Assembly (NCBI RefSeq): GCF_000350225.1
Contig: NW_005179034.1
Span: forward strand, 109,331-173,330
DNA: 64,000 bases
Reading direction: 5' to 3'
From: Chondrus crispus
Lineage: Eukaryota > Rhodophyta > Florideophyceae > Gigartinales > Gigartinaceae
Shown: positions 11,693-23,061 of the stretch, piece after piece
Position numbering within the stretch: position 1 is the stretch's first letter
Layout of the letters: every line of letters begins with the position of its first letter
The notes under the pieces: model-generated
Told to the model about the DNA's origin: nothing
Seen by the model: only the letters and a program-made list of their open reading frames with translations
The model's database searches: none
Program-made: the position numbers and the translations under genes

Positions 11693-12930
11693 TCAGCGAT
11701 CGATACTCAAAACTGGTACGAACCGTACCGTTGAAGAAGATATCAGCTGCGCACATCGCACAAGCCTTCGTTCATCATTGGGTATTCGTGTACGGACCGC
11801 CGGTCAAGCTGCTGTCCGACAATGGAACACAGTTCACGGCCCGGTTCTTTCAGAACGTCTGCCGAATTCTCGGCATACGCAATGTGTTCACGACTACCTA
11901 CCACCCGCAAGCCAACGGCCAAGTTGAGATGTTTAACCGCACGCTGACTTCCGCGTTGCGAAAATATGTTGGAGAGCATCCCAAGGACTGGGACCTATTT
12001 AGCGACGCTGTGACGTTCGCATACAACACGCAAGTTCATCGAACTACGAACATCGCGCCCTTCGAGCTGGTGTTAGCTCGGGCGCCGAGAAGCATTGCGT
12101 TACAAGCGCAGCCAAGTTTGGAAGGATTTAGCTCGAATCGAGCGTATTACCTGAAATGGCAGTCGTAGTTGGAAAGCCTGATGAAAGGCGCTGATAGGAG
12201 CCTGCGAAAAGAACAAGCGCGCTACAAGCGAAACTTTGACGCAAGGCTTCGCAAGCCGAAGTATGACATCCCTTCAGGATCCTACGTTTTCCTCCGGAAG
12301 GAACAGGGGACCGCAACAGAACCTAGACACAAGCTGGCACAAGTTGCCACGGGACCGTATGCAGTCAAGAAATCAGATAAGAACACGGTTGTCATCGCCA
12401 TAGGCGACCAAGAAGAGCGCGTGTCGCGGGATAGAGTCGAATTAGCCCCTAGTCCCATGGACTACATGCCGATATCAGGCCTACGACAGGCTCTACAGTT
12501 CCTCAGCGGACGTGAGGGAAATCAAGAACGCGACGCGATGGAGAGTGAGGAAGGTTCTCCCACGCGAGCGCAGATGATAGAGGACGAAGAAGATGTTGTC
12601 AGTCGAAACCCGTCAGCAGAGATACCGCAAGACTTACGGAGGACAACTAACTCAGAAGAGTTGGAGGAGTCGGAGAATCTTCAGGAGGGGGAAGAAAGTA
12701 ACCCAGGACGTGAGGAAGAAAATGAGAATGCCGAGTACGTGATAGAAAAGATCATCGATCACGGGTATCAAGATGAGGAATTAGTCCTCAGGGTGAAATG
12801 GTATGGATATGAGACGAAGGACGCGACGTGGGAACCAGTCGCGCAATTACCGCGCAGCGCCGTGGTGAGATATTTCCGAAGGAAGAAGTTATCCTTGCCG
12901 CCGCAAGTCGGACGCGCCCAAGCAGGGTAA
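11689..12930 (+). pseudogene. Element 2 pol: integrase core and chromodomain
   Basis: Integrase catalytic core with ISDRYSKL (first Asp), LSDNGTQFTARF (second Asp) and ANGQVEMFNRT (Glu). A TAG at 12166 interrupts WQSxLESL, where a Gln codon is likely original. The C-terminal region contains the GPYAVKKSDKNTV integrase SH3-like part. An acidic linker leads to a chromodomain at about 12733-12890 (EYVIEKIIDH, KVKWYGYE-like core, WEPVAQLP), which places the element among chromoviruses. A chromodomain of this kind usually directs insertion toward modified histones (family knowledge). The stop is TAA at 12928. Confidence 0.85.
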
Positions 12931-13610
12931 CACCCGTTGGGATGTCGTCAAGTTGGAATTGTTACTTTGAGACGCGGCGCGAAGACAGGGAAGAGTGGTG
13001 CTCACAAGAGTCTGGAAACGCGAGAAGATGGAGAGGGCGGAAGTGCGAAGGGGGAAAGTCAGAGTGAGGCGTGCCAGAAAAGCAAAGGGCGGAGTCCAGT
13101 TAAAGGATGGAGCGGATACGCGATTCCTGTTCAAGGCGTTAGAGAGATAGGGGATTCCCTGAGGAGGCACGGAGTCTACAGGATCACCCCCACGCGTCAT
13201 CAACGGACAGAGAGGGAATGAAGTTTGAATCAGCGGTCCGCACCAGTGAAGCGTAATTTAATTCAAAAACATGGATGGGCCGCCGGTGGGCTGTCAAACG
13301 ATCGGTATAAGTCGTAGACGGAGCTCCAGCCAGTCTCCGAAAAATTAACTATAATTCAGGGAATTGCCCGCACTTGTACGAAATGTTGTTGGCAATTTTC
13401 ACACCGACCGCATACACACTCAAGACTTGCCACAGGCGAGGCCACGGCCGATCGCACCCAAGGGCACTTTCCCGGTTCACTTGCAGCGCCTACAGTCCGC
13501 TCGATGAGCGACAAGATGATTCCACAATGACCATGACCGCCCTGACACGCCGACACTACGGGCAACTGCACTGTCACGTACAAGGGCTGAGGACATCCGT
13601 CCCCTTTCTC

Positions 13611-14175
13611 AGGGCCTCCTTTAAGACAGCATGGACGGGCATGTTTGGACATGTATGGAGGTCAGCGTGCACCTGATTGGTCTATTTAATACTTTTCTTA
13701 ACAGTATGATGGCGCACACAAAGTTAATATAATGGAATCTGTCGCTACCAACGTGCCATACGAGAGCACACCATTGGCTGTCGCCTACCGCATAAGTGCG
13801 ATTGAATTCAATCTTGATCCAATTTAGCACACATTAAAATTCAATTTAATCATTTCATTGACGTCCCTGAATGCCAGTACACGGGGATCGCGATATAGTG
13901 CCTCCCTCTGTCAGTGGGCCGAAAACGGCACTATATCGAACCAGGCACTGTAAGATAATGAGATTTGCGGCTTTTTTGCAGCCACTTCCTTGCATCACTG
14001 CTCAGAAAGACTGTTCGCTTCCCTATCGATAGCCCGGTATGATGCACCCCTTGAGCCAATTTACGGATCACGGCGCGCTGACACAATACATTAAATTATT
14101 GGACATGTAATATTTTGAAAATCGCAAACATATACATCCAAACATGGCTGTCCATGCTGTCTTAAAGGAGGCCCT
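13611..14175. mobile_element. MITE-like element with terminal inverted repeats
   Basis: A 565-bp unit. The left end begins AGGGCCTCCTTTAAGACAGC and the right end is its reverse complement; the match continues through ATGGAC and more loosely for about 50 bp. There is no coding capacity. An internal 12-bp inverted pair (CGATATAGTGCC at 13891 and GGCACTATATCG at 13927) could form a second hairpin. I see no clear target-site duplication. Confidence 0.6.
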
Positions 14176-16340
14176 TAGTCGATCGAAGAAGGCACAAGAC
14201 TCCTGCCGATGGCAACACAGGGTCACGAGCTCGCATGTTACGCGTCATATCTACCCACCGACTTCGTCATAGAGGGGGACACTAATGGGTTATCACGGGG
14301 GCACGAAGGGGTTTCGTCGCGCCCACACTTGACCTGCGCCACGAACTACCTACTTACCCGCCTGCCACCAAAACCTTTTCCTTTCTTTTGTTTTTGATAT
14401 TGTTTGTGTATTTATTTTTGTTTTGTGACGTACAGAACGCGAACCCCGCTTCGCGAACGACGACGAACAAGGTTTTCGACGTCAGTCCATCAAGGTCCCC
14501 AGACCAAGTCAGAGCGGCGACCCGACGATCGCCATCGAAGAACCATGCGGTGTGCACACCGAGAAGGAGAACGAGATCTTTTGCTTTGTTTCTCGTCACA
14601 CAAAGGCGTCACGCCACGATGTTTCGTCTTTCTACCATGAGGGCCCCACTGTACACGCGAACGGAGAGGAGCCCGAGGGACCGAAGTCAACTCGGCAACC
14701 AAAGATCGCGCTCGTCATGAGTATCCACTCCCACGAAACTGCCTAGCCGCCAGCTACCCTGTTTTACTACCAACGGCATTGCTAACAGCAGCTAGAGCTG
14801 TCAAGCTCAGAAAGAGAGCGAAATTGGGGATTTGCCAGCGGAAAGGAGACCAGAACGACTGGAGGTTTGGAGGCAAAACTTGCTGTGTAAGAGATCGAGG
14901 GAGGTAATCCCGAATGATGATGTCCAAGTGACTGTCACTGCACGCCTGGGGAGGTACCTCAGTACGACGAAGATCGATTCAGTACTTTTTGATGACCTAC
15001 CCTTACCCCGCGACTATTCACGTGCGCCGACTTCCGTGTTCACGTCCGCGGAGCACAGGAGGAAAAGAACAACAAAAGAGATATGGGAAACGAATTGTGA
15101 TATTTTTATCATCACTCGATGAGCCTTTTGCTGACGACCCGGCTGCTTCCTGTAACGACGACAGACGTCTAGTTCACATTTTCGTTCACCTCCCGAGTGA
15201 ATTCTCATGCTGCTCCCCTCCTTACCTTTTCCTAACTTGCTACCTTTTTACTTTTCCGTCCTTTCTGGGGACAAGAGGAGGACCATGGAAGAATCGAGAA
15301 AGTCGGATCGCTCCTGTGCCCTACTAAGCATCCGCGCATGACACATCTCGAGACACAAGCAAAGAGAGGGTAACATAGAGCCGAGGGAAGAACTAAGGGA
15401 ATGGCACCGACTACTCCCATACTGTTTCAGGTCTTGCAAAGCACTGTACCCATCACCGCACGCGCCCGCGTCGACTTAAAATTATTTCCTTTTTTTGACG
15501 GGACTATGCTACTGAGTCGAAGTCAAGGGAACATTCGGAAGAGAAATTTATTGGTGCCCTCCAAGGACTCAAGGTTACGCCAGCTAAACGTACAACGGCC
15601 TACGTTGTTTCTCTCTTTCCAGAGTTATACCGTGTGTGGGGCTGTCAGTGCAGGCCGGGACGAAAGTGAGAAGGAATGTGTGAAGGAACCAATTGCGCTC
15701 GACGCTATGAAACCGTCGGAGGAGATGAAGGGTGAAGTGGACATTTTACCTTGGAGGAACTATACAGTGCACCCCAAAATTTTGTTGTCGTCTGCTCTCG
15801 GCGAGCTTGACTGAGTGACCGAACGCGGCAATGATTCATTTTTATTTTCGTTGTGAAATCCCGAACTCACCCGCGTCTCTCGGAAGTCAACAATAATGAG
15901 CTTTGCAAACGAAGTGCCGAGGCCGTGTGGCGTCGTCACAATGACAAGGAGCCAGGTGAGACTGAGTTGGGAAAGGATGAGAAAAAGAGAAGGACAAGAG
16001 AAGGGAATGGATATGAGGAGATGCGACCGCGGCGACGGGGCGTATGAGAAAAGAGGAGGAAAAAAAATGGACGAAGAGGAGGCGACCGCCCAGAGGAAGA
16101 GGCCAGAGCCGCGTTGCTTTGGGAAGACGATTCGTCTTTGATGGAGGGTTACGTCGCAGCTAGAGAAATAGCTGCGAGATAAAGAGGCGGAATTCGGGGA
16201 TGCAAATCGGGAAAAGAGAAGGAAGCATGGTATTTTCGTCTTACCCTTGTAAGAACGCCGCGCAGAGTGATTGATGACTGGGAAACACGATAAGGAACGG
16301 CAGGAGATTATACGATGGCTTGGCGCTGTACAAGGGCGCT

Positions 16341-16353
16341 CAGGAGGGGGATA
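16341..16353 (+). other. Polypurine tract of element 2
   Basis: CAGGAGGGGGATA abuts the 3' LTR, the expected position for the plus-strand primer. Confidence 0.7.
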
Positions 16354-17402
16354 TGTAGTGCAATAATGGGCTCTACAGGGGGGTGAAAAGGAAGGAAAAT
16401 ATTTGGATTTGGATATGAAAAGTAGTCCGGGTTGGGGGGGACACACGTGTGAATAATTGCACAGTTTTAATTTTTTATTATTTTATTTAGTTAATTAGTT
16501 GGCATTAATTTTGCTGACACTAGATTAGATCTAGGATCTAGCGCCGCGAGCTACTGTAGAGGCTCCGGCGGGGCGATATATACCTTAGCCCTCTGACCAC
16601 CAAGTCAGTAAAGGTAACCCGAGTTGCCAGAGTTGAATATCGCCTTGGTCGAAGCCCGTCTTTCCCAAGACGCTCCCTTTTACCACAGATCACGTTATCC
16701 TTTGCGCTCGGGGGTTCCCTTTCCTTTTCCTTTATTTCACCTATCCCTTTCTATTTCTATCTCTATTTCTATTCCCCTATCTTGTGTTGGTGCCATCGGC
16801 TTTGGTTGCGACCGGACCGGTGTAGGGGTCTTTGCCATCGGGCGACACGTGGGTGTAGCGCTGCTACTTGTTTACGACCACCGACGGAGGCTGTTGCAAC
16901 GACGTTTCCCTCGAAGGTCCTGTTGTGTATACAGGACAGTGTTGGTTCCATCGGATACAGGTTGCGACCGTTCCGGTGTCGGTATTTTGCCATCGGGCAG
17001 TACGGAGGTGTAGCGCCGCTACGTGTTTCCTAATTCCCGACGGGCTGCGTTGCGACGCCCCCGTCGAAGACCTTATCAAGGGTATGAGGTGTAACAGGCG
17101 CTTCGCGAGCATTGGATTTACGACCCATCGGGCCCGGCTTCCTAATTACCGCCCCGAACTCGCCGAGCAACTGCCTGTACAAGACTCTACCACCATTCGT
17201 CCCGGGGCGGGCCTCTTCCTTTTGCCCCCCCCTGTCAGGGACTTGAGCTACTGTGGGCCGCAAACCCACTTAAAGGGAAAGCGAGAATCGGACACTCCGT
17301 AGGGCTGTGCCGTCGGCAACTCTTGTTGGTTGTTGTTTGTTGGTTGTGTTGTCGCTGGACCGTTGGACCCTGGTTCCGGCCTGACAGGCACATTGCACTA
17401 CA
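16354..17402 (+). repeat. 3' LTR of element 2
   Basis: 1049 bp with the same 11-bp ends as the 5' LTR. The U3 part (to about 16583) is clearly diverged from that of the 5' LTR, while the rest is nearly identical. The following open frame starts at the very next base, so this LTR truncates the gene at 17403. Confidence 0.9.
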
Positions 17403-18833
17403 AAGTGTACTTGGTACGTGCACAAAATCACTGGCAAGGGAGTAAGCGGAAACTGTGCTACTATCGATGAAGCTCTCAACCTCCTCGACCTGTTTTCCTC
17501 TCTCGTGAGCAGGACGCAGTACTTTCTGGAATCAAGAATAGATGGTAAGAGGTCATTAGACACACACAATGAAGGAGGAGGAACCAAAAGACTCCTAGAG
17601 ATTCGGAATATGGCACTTCGTTACCTATCTCGAGTAGATAAGCTGTGTCGCACAAACAGCTTTGCCTCCACTCATTTGGACAAACCAAACCTTCACAGAC
17701 TGTTGGAGTTCTTCACACATACATTGCCACTGTTCGGTAGCGTAAGACATGTACAAGAATTGTTGTTTGAAAGTGCTCATCAGCCATTGAAGAGGGGGGT
17801 GGCTCAATCCAATATGAAAAACTCACAATTACAGGCTATGAAACATCGTCTTGCCAATGACTGGAAGACTCGTCTGGCAATTGAGACTGAAGGCATTGGC
17901 ACCAGTGAGAACTGATGGAGCTTTGAGTCAGCGAAGTCGGTTTTGAATCTCTTGGGCTACGACAGTTCTGGGTTGCAAGATGCCGCGGCATCAATCTTCC
18001 GCGGAAGATTACTACAAAAGCTTCAGGACTGCTTCCCAACTCCTGTTCTGCAGAACCTTCGATTCCATCTGAAAGGACTTTTATCATCGTCTCTCAGTAG
18101 GAAGGACTGGCGCGTAGACAAGTCAAGAATTATGAACCTAGGAAACACTGCGGACGGAGGTCAATATTCAGAAATGTTCCAATCAACTGACCTGGCATTG
18201 CAGTTGAAAGCAAGGGAGCTTTTAGAGCATTTATGGAAACACAAGATATGTCTTAGAAGTGGCCGGGCGGAGCATGGAAATTCCGTAACTGTACATACAT
18301 ATGGAACTGCGAAGTGGTGCAAAGTAACAGACGGGCAAAAGAGGGACGAAACATCTGTTCCGGCAACTATATCCTATGGTAGCGTGATTCAAGCCCTGCA
18401 GGCTTGTGTAGTTTCGACCGCGGATCCTGATATCACATTCACCCTTCATGAGAACAAAGATTCTGAGCATGATGAAGACAGAAGGTTCTAGATGGTGCTA
18501 GCCGTATTTCAAGTCCAGATTCTGGACGCTCGTGGGAAAGAAAGTCAGGAAACAATACGATATTGCGCAGTGAAGGAGTGCGAAGCGGAAGAAGATGGAT
18601 ACCGCGTGTTAATACAACAACGAAACGAAAGAAGAGCGGTGGTTGAGCTTGGAAGTTACGTTCGAAAGGCATTAGTTATGCACTACTGCGAACAGGAGAA
18701 CGAAGAAAGCGACAATCATATGTGTCTCATATCCACATCAAACTCAGCAGTACAACACAGAAGTCTCCCAGACGGTGGAATTCATCAGGTGTGGGGGCGA
18801 AAGGGAGGGTATCCGCCACGTCGATCATAAGTA
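17403..18833 (+). pseudogene. C-terminal part of a transposase-like protein
   Basis: One frame runs from the LTR junction to 18833, interrupted by TGA at 17913 and TAG at 18489. No start is present, because the 5' part was lost at the LTR junction. The most conserved-looking segment is FFTHTLPLFGSVRHVQELLF with ESAHQPLKR and LANDWKTRLA. A block of this style (H, LFG, E...H...K) resembles the downstream part of large transposon-encoded proteins such as CACTA-like ones. I cannot place it in a named family with certainty. The last third (after 18492) looks like a separate small beta-rich domain. It converges on the methyltransferase gene 65 bp away. Confidence 0.4.
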
Positions 18834-18898
18834 TATGGAACAAGAACTCTGGTCTTTATTCAACAGTTTTTAGCACTACCACACAACTCTGAATACTT

Positions 18899-19456
18899 CT
18901 ATACGCTGACTGGAAGTTCTGCGCCGGCCTCTATATCCGTGGCTGCGACATATAAAACTGTATCATGGCCGCAAACAAAATTCAGGTCGGCTACCTTTTT
19001 GGGCTTGTAGCAAAGGGACACATTCGGTGCCCCCGCCTTCCGAAGTCCGTGTCCCTCCACCTCTCTAGTCCCCGTAGCCAGTCTGATTCTTCTTGCAGCG
19101 CCGATCTGTGCAGGAACAATGTAAACCTCTCTCACGCCCCGAAAAGTCTTGCTCAATTCAATCGGATATGAACAGTTGCGGAGCATTTCAGGTGTACACC
19201 CAAGTACACCGTTTTCACGGTATTGTTTTGTGGACTGACTTTGTTTTGTTAAGTCCCTATAAACGATTGTTCCATAAACAGGGCATATAACCTCTCCCCT
19301 CCGAACAGTTCTGGTCGTAAAAACACCAAGAGAGCCATCATTACAGTGCTTTGAAGGAGCCTCAATCAAACCGAGAACCATACACTCATATAAAATGATA
19401 TCTTCGCAGTGAATTGTTTGAAGGTCTCCGATATATTCCGTCACCCACTCTGATAA
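18899..19456 (-). pseudogene. SET-like domain downstream of DNA methyltransferase
   Basis: About 180 codons in a frame shifted from the methyltransferase frame. SET-type signatures are visible: GSLGVFTTRTVRRGEVICP followed by VYG (the GxG and RG.I..Y.G entry motif), GAPNVSL in the position of the N/H-x-x-PN motif, and AATDIEAGAELPVSV as the final A..I..GEEL motif. SET domains usually methylate lysine in histones or other proteins. The classical NHxCxPN core is incomplete and the terminal catalytic Tyr is missing, so activity is doubtful. One extra base near 19456 would explain the frame break; the natural join runs from the methyltransferase KAF directly into SEWVTEY. It was therefore probably the C-terminal domain of one fusion protein. 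Confidence 0.6.
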
Positions 19457-20738
19457 AGGCTTTCCTTTTGCACTCTTGCACCATATTTAGTGCTTGTAAC
19501 TTAGTGGCTAGGAACTTCAAAATGTGCTCCGGAACTTGTTGAAAGTAAGGACATCCTCTCGGAGGCTTCCAATCTGAGCCCTTCTCAGCGGCCCTTGTAA
19601 ATGCCGGATTATGATCCAACAATAGCTCTGCTGCGGATTCCAACTGTGGTATGTTGATGTCGGAAGATGGGTTCCGAGCACTCTGAGCAAAGACCAGCTC
19701 CAAGTTTTCTGTCGCAGCAAGCCAGGCAACCGGGTCCCGTTCACATCCCACAAATCTCCGATGCTTTTTGAGCGAAAGACATGCCACTCCAGTTGAAAAG
19801 GTTCCACTGAACATATCAACAACGTAATCACCCGGTTGAGTCAAGCGAGAAATGATTTCCATGAGAAGACGTAGAGGTTTCTGCTCCGGTCGCAACGGGA
19901 CGAACTTTGACTTCGGGGCGTCGGGGTGCTTAAGCCTCTCTCCCTCTTCTAGTCTCGGAACGTTGTCGATAATGTTAGTCCAAGCCGGATGGCGGGAAGA
20001 GACGAAGTTGAAGTTATCGTAGTTAACCAGAGCGTAAGTGTCCTTCGAATTGAGTCCTTTCTTAGCGACATGTACAGCCATCTCGGAAATTCGTCTGAAA
20101 GCCGTCGTCTTGATGGCAGCATTCGTGTAATAATGACCCGGCATGCTGGTCATAAGCACTGGTGAGGGATCCACACTGAAAATTCGGAGACGCTCAGCAG
20201 GGAGATTCACTTCTAGGAGGTCTTCGGTTCCTGACCGCCCTTCCTTATCGCCTTGATTTGATTTTTCCCCATCTTGTTCATCTTCATTATCAGAACTGAC
20301 TACAACTGTACACGATGCGAAGGCGTCATACCAGAGTTTGAATTGCAATGCAGAGCAGAACACAAACGCATGTCCACCCTCACGGAGCATCTGACTGATT
20401 TCACGGACACAATCAGTCATGTCACTTTTGCAGAGGTTGTCATGGGTTGAATTCGGAAGATTGTTCTCTCTTCGGTAGTTGTAAGGTGGGTCACAAAGCA
20501 CCAGCTGTACTCCTTCCAACATTTGTTCGGAACATGATGAGATATCCTTCTGCGATAGCTCTGGGAATGTACAGCTATACGTCCTTGCGTACTTGTTCAT
20601 TGCCCTGCATACATTCTTTAAAGCTTCTCGACACTCACAGCCTTCACCTTTACACTCCTGCGTGGCTGACAGAATCCGTGATTGTGCAGGCCAGCGTCCT
20701 GCCCGGGACTCTGACCTGTCTGGAGCACTACTCACCAT
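19386..20738 (-). pseudogene. Beta-class DNA N6-adenine/N4-cytosine methyltransferase
   Basis: A 450-codon frame with the order typical of beta-group amino methyltransferases (PF01555 type). Catalytic motif IV DPPYN is at residues 83-87, followed by a variable target-recognition stretch with an acidic insert (150-175). Then come the KPLRLL helix and the SAM-binding motif DMFSGTFSTGVA at 308-319 and FVGCERD at 329-335. DPPY favours N6-adenine over N4-cytosine (SPPY), but this is not decisive. Such enzymes are bacterial in origin. Here the gene sits in a eukaryotic element block, upstream of a SET-like domain and opposite a dioxygenase gene. The catalytic boxes are intact although frames change on both sides. 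Confidence 0.85.
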
Positions 20739-21909
20739 TCACTTTCCCGCACCGCCTGTACAGAGTGGGTGTGTGAGACGGACTTAGAAGCAGTCCTGCG
20801 CCTGGCGACAACTGAGAGGCTCCTTGCAAGGATGTTTTCTTGTCGCGCCTGTTCAGTGGAGTTTACAGAAGAAACCATCTCTATGTCTTTTTGTGGGAGG
20901 GAATTCTTCACGTGATTGACCATTTCGTTCGGATAACCATCGATGGTGGGAGGGATCGTTTCCTGAACTTTCTTGAACCTGTCCAAAGCCATCCAATTCG
21001 CCATGGGAGGCATTTCATACAAGTAATCCGATGTCACGAGGAAGCGGATATTACTCAAAACAAGTTTTGCTGCCTCGCGGAGAGCATTATCCATGACTGG
21101 AACACGGCCAAATGCTTGTGGGGAACATTCTTCGGGGGGACAGAATGCCCCCGCGTTGACTGTGATTGTATCGTTCTGTTTTTGTGGGCGAAGCCTGAAC
21201 TCAACACAGTAAAGCACAACTCACGGTCGTCACCTGTCAAGGTGATGTAAGGATATATCATTTCTTCGCAGTTCTTGAATCCCATATAGCTGGCCTTTCA
21301 ATCCCATGCTCGAATAACTTGCTGAACAGCAAAGCCAATACCCTGTGACGTCTCCCTATTGATCTTGTAGTTCTGCAATACCTTCTTTCTCTTGGCACAT
21401 GGTGATCCTTGTTTCCTGGTGTGATAGTTCATAACTACTCCCACATAGATTAGGAACATCATTGCCTCGAAGGAAGTTGCGGGCGAAGTAAGGAATCGTG
21501 GCTCTTTCGCAGTATTCCTTTTGGAACTCGTGTTGCTAAAAAACGTACACTGGAGACCTCTAGCATTGAAGCTGTCGCCGTTAATGTCGCTTATGATTTC
21601 GAAGATTTGCCAGGGTCTAGTATCATTGCCTCTCCCGCAACCAAGAGGCGCCTGCACGATTGCATAGACTTGTGCGACTTGACGTTGATTCATTTTTGAT
21701 TTGCGAACCTCTGCCTCGGATACATGTTCGGCTCCCAAAGATTGTAAGTAGTTCTTTGCAGCATCGGTCTCAAGATTATTCTCAACCCAATCCTCGATAT
21801 CTCCAAGTTTCGGTACCACGTTCCCAGTTTGCTGGATTACGGCTGCTCGCACTACCTGTATGGCTTTGAGGCGCTTCCCGAAGTAAGACGTTTTCGCTTA
21901 AGTAGGCAT
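20732..21909 (-). pseudogene. N-terminal region of the MTase gene (broken)
   Basis: This is upstream coding sequence of the same minus-strand gene. The ATG at 21909 lies within the inverted-repeat arm and matches the start of the divergent gene (M-P-T). Here codon 4 is TAA. The frame reopens and runs to TGA at 21298-21300, continues in frame to about 21210, then shifts to the frame ending at 20732 and again into the methyltransferase frame near 20735. The protein shows no domain I recognise. It includes LGDIEDWVENNLETDAAKNY and KKVLQNYKINRETSQGIGFA in the first part, and NAGAFCPPEECSPQAFGRVP in the second. Confidence 0.5.
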
Positions 21910-22395
21910 GTTTATCACGTGTGATACTTAGATGGGGACAGGAATGGATAGCAGTAAGAGGAGCGGAACAAAGGTGCAGGCTTATGTAGAGAACGAAAAG
22001 ACGTTGTGCGCGATAGTAGATGAGGTTTCTTAAACGGACGGCAAGAGAAGGATTAATCCAGTAAAGCAAACGCTTAGGTCTTCTAGGTTTCCACTTGAGG
22101 TTTCCACGCAATATTTCCACTTGACGGGTACTCCAACCCACGGTGACGCGTCCCCTACGCGCGAAGGGGGCCAATTTCAGCACTCTTCCACCACCCAGAC
22201 CCTTGGGTGATGGTGACAAGATCCGTTCGGGGTACCCCTGCAGCCAACTATTGTTGACTATCGGCGCAGTCCTCCCCCTATGAGAAAATGTCAATGTTCG
22301 AGTTTAGCGGCTAAAGCCACTGAATAGAGGACGACCTAGTAGAAGTAGTGGTCGATAAGAAGAAACAGGCGAAGCCCAAAACGCAGCGCGAGAAA
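21895..22395. repeat. Left arm of long inverted repeat (bidirectional promoter)
   Basis: About 500 bp that matches 23062-23580 in opposite orientation at high identity. The repeat reaches past the start codon of each divergent gene, so both begin ATG-CCT-AC. It evidently carries the promoter and 5' leader of both genes. Long frames over the arm are mirrored in the other arm and look like leader sequence, not protein. Confidence 0.8.
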
Positions 22396-22768
22396 CGATA
22401 GACGGGTTTGCGACGCGTTCGGGACCTGGAATCAAGAGAGACTGTAACTGTGGTCGGAAAGGGCGAGCAGACGTAGTGCAAGTACTCGGTATAGGCGCGC
22501 CGATAGGGTGCGAAGAAGAAATGTGCTGGAGAAGAAAAGGGCCGAGTGAGGTCAAAGTGGTAGGAGGAGCAGGACGATTTTTAGACGGAAATGCGTCTAC
22601 ACAGGGGCGATTAAGATATAGGGAGACGCTCTACAGACCCAAATCAACTGCCCGAGATGCCCCATGACCGATGAAATGCCTGGACATCCCCAATGGAGCG
22701 CTGGGGTGGTGTGCGGCCAAAAAAAATTGTCAAGTTTTTTCGGACGCTCGACCCAAGCACCGGATGGG

Positions 22769-22981
22769 CACATCGATAGTCGATGTGAAAATCAAATCCT
22801 TTTTTTGCGCAATTTTTTGGCCGATTTGACTTTCACATCGAGTGTCGATGTGCAAATCAAATCCTTTTTTTGCGCAAATTGTTGGACGATTTGATTTCCA
22901 CATCGAGTGTCGATGTGCAAATCTGATTTTTCTTTGGGCAATTTTTTGGCCGATTTTACTTGCACATCGAGTGTCGATGTG
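22769..22981. repeat. Array of four 19-bp palindromes, period 64-65 bp
   Basis: Copies of CACATCGAGTGTCGATGTG lie at 22769-22787 (variant centre ATA), 22834-22852, 22899-22917 and 22963-22981, spaced 65, 65 and 64 bp. Each is a palindrome with 8-bp arms and a 3-base centre. The spacers are A/T-rich with poly-T and TGCGCAAATT-like segments and are themselves repeated. The array sits between the divergent promoters. It resembles an operator or iteron array, which is inference. Confidence 0.85.
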
Positions 22982-23061
22982 CATATCAGGTGTCAGTGAC
23001 GCGCGTCCACCAGGGTGCCTGCAGGCTCATGCTGGCCGTGGTGTCACCTTCTACCTTTCAG

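Larger units (their letters stand above)
12931..16353. other. Long non-coding 3' tail of element 2
   Basis: About 3.4 kb between the pol stop and the 3' LTR without a convincing gene. It carries a MITE-like insertion (13611-14175). Short frames on both strands, including a 228-codon frame on the minus strand at 15760-16446, are low in complexity and show no motif. A polypurine tract (CAGGAGGGGGATA, 16341-16353) directly precedes the 3' LTR. Confidence 0.6.
5095..17402 (+). mobile_element. Ty3/gypsy chromodomain element 2 (decayed)
   Basis: The element spans 12.3 kb and is bounded by LTRs with identical 11-bp ends (TGTAGTGCAAT and ATTGCACTACA). Order: 5' LTR, primer site, gag with zinc knuckle, protease, RT, RNase H, integrase, chromodomain, a 3.4-kb non-coding tail, polypurine tract, 3' LTR. 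All coding parts carry stops or frameshifts, so it cannot move by itself. The flanking pentamers differ (GAGAG left, AAGTG right), so no target-site duplication is visible. Together with the divergent U3 regions of its LTRs, this suggests the two ends come from different insertions. Confidence 0.9.

Noticed and set aside
15760..16446. 228-codon minus-strand frame in the tail of element 2
   Set aside because: Low-complexity Ser/Phe/Pro composition, no motif, runs into the LTR. Unlike the antisense ORF of element 4, nothing supports coding.
20716..20735. A 20-nt intron (GTGAGT to CAG on the minus strand) that would restore the methyltransferase frame
   Set aside because: Far shorter than normal spliceosomal introns, and the other frame breaks of the same gene cannot be solved in this way. 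Indels are simpler.
22769..22981. CRISPR-like array
   Set aside because: The spacers are themselves repeated, units are palindromes in a eukaryotic context, and there are no cas genes.
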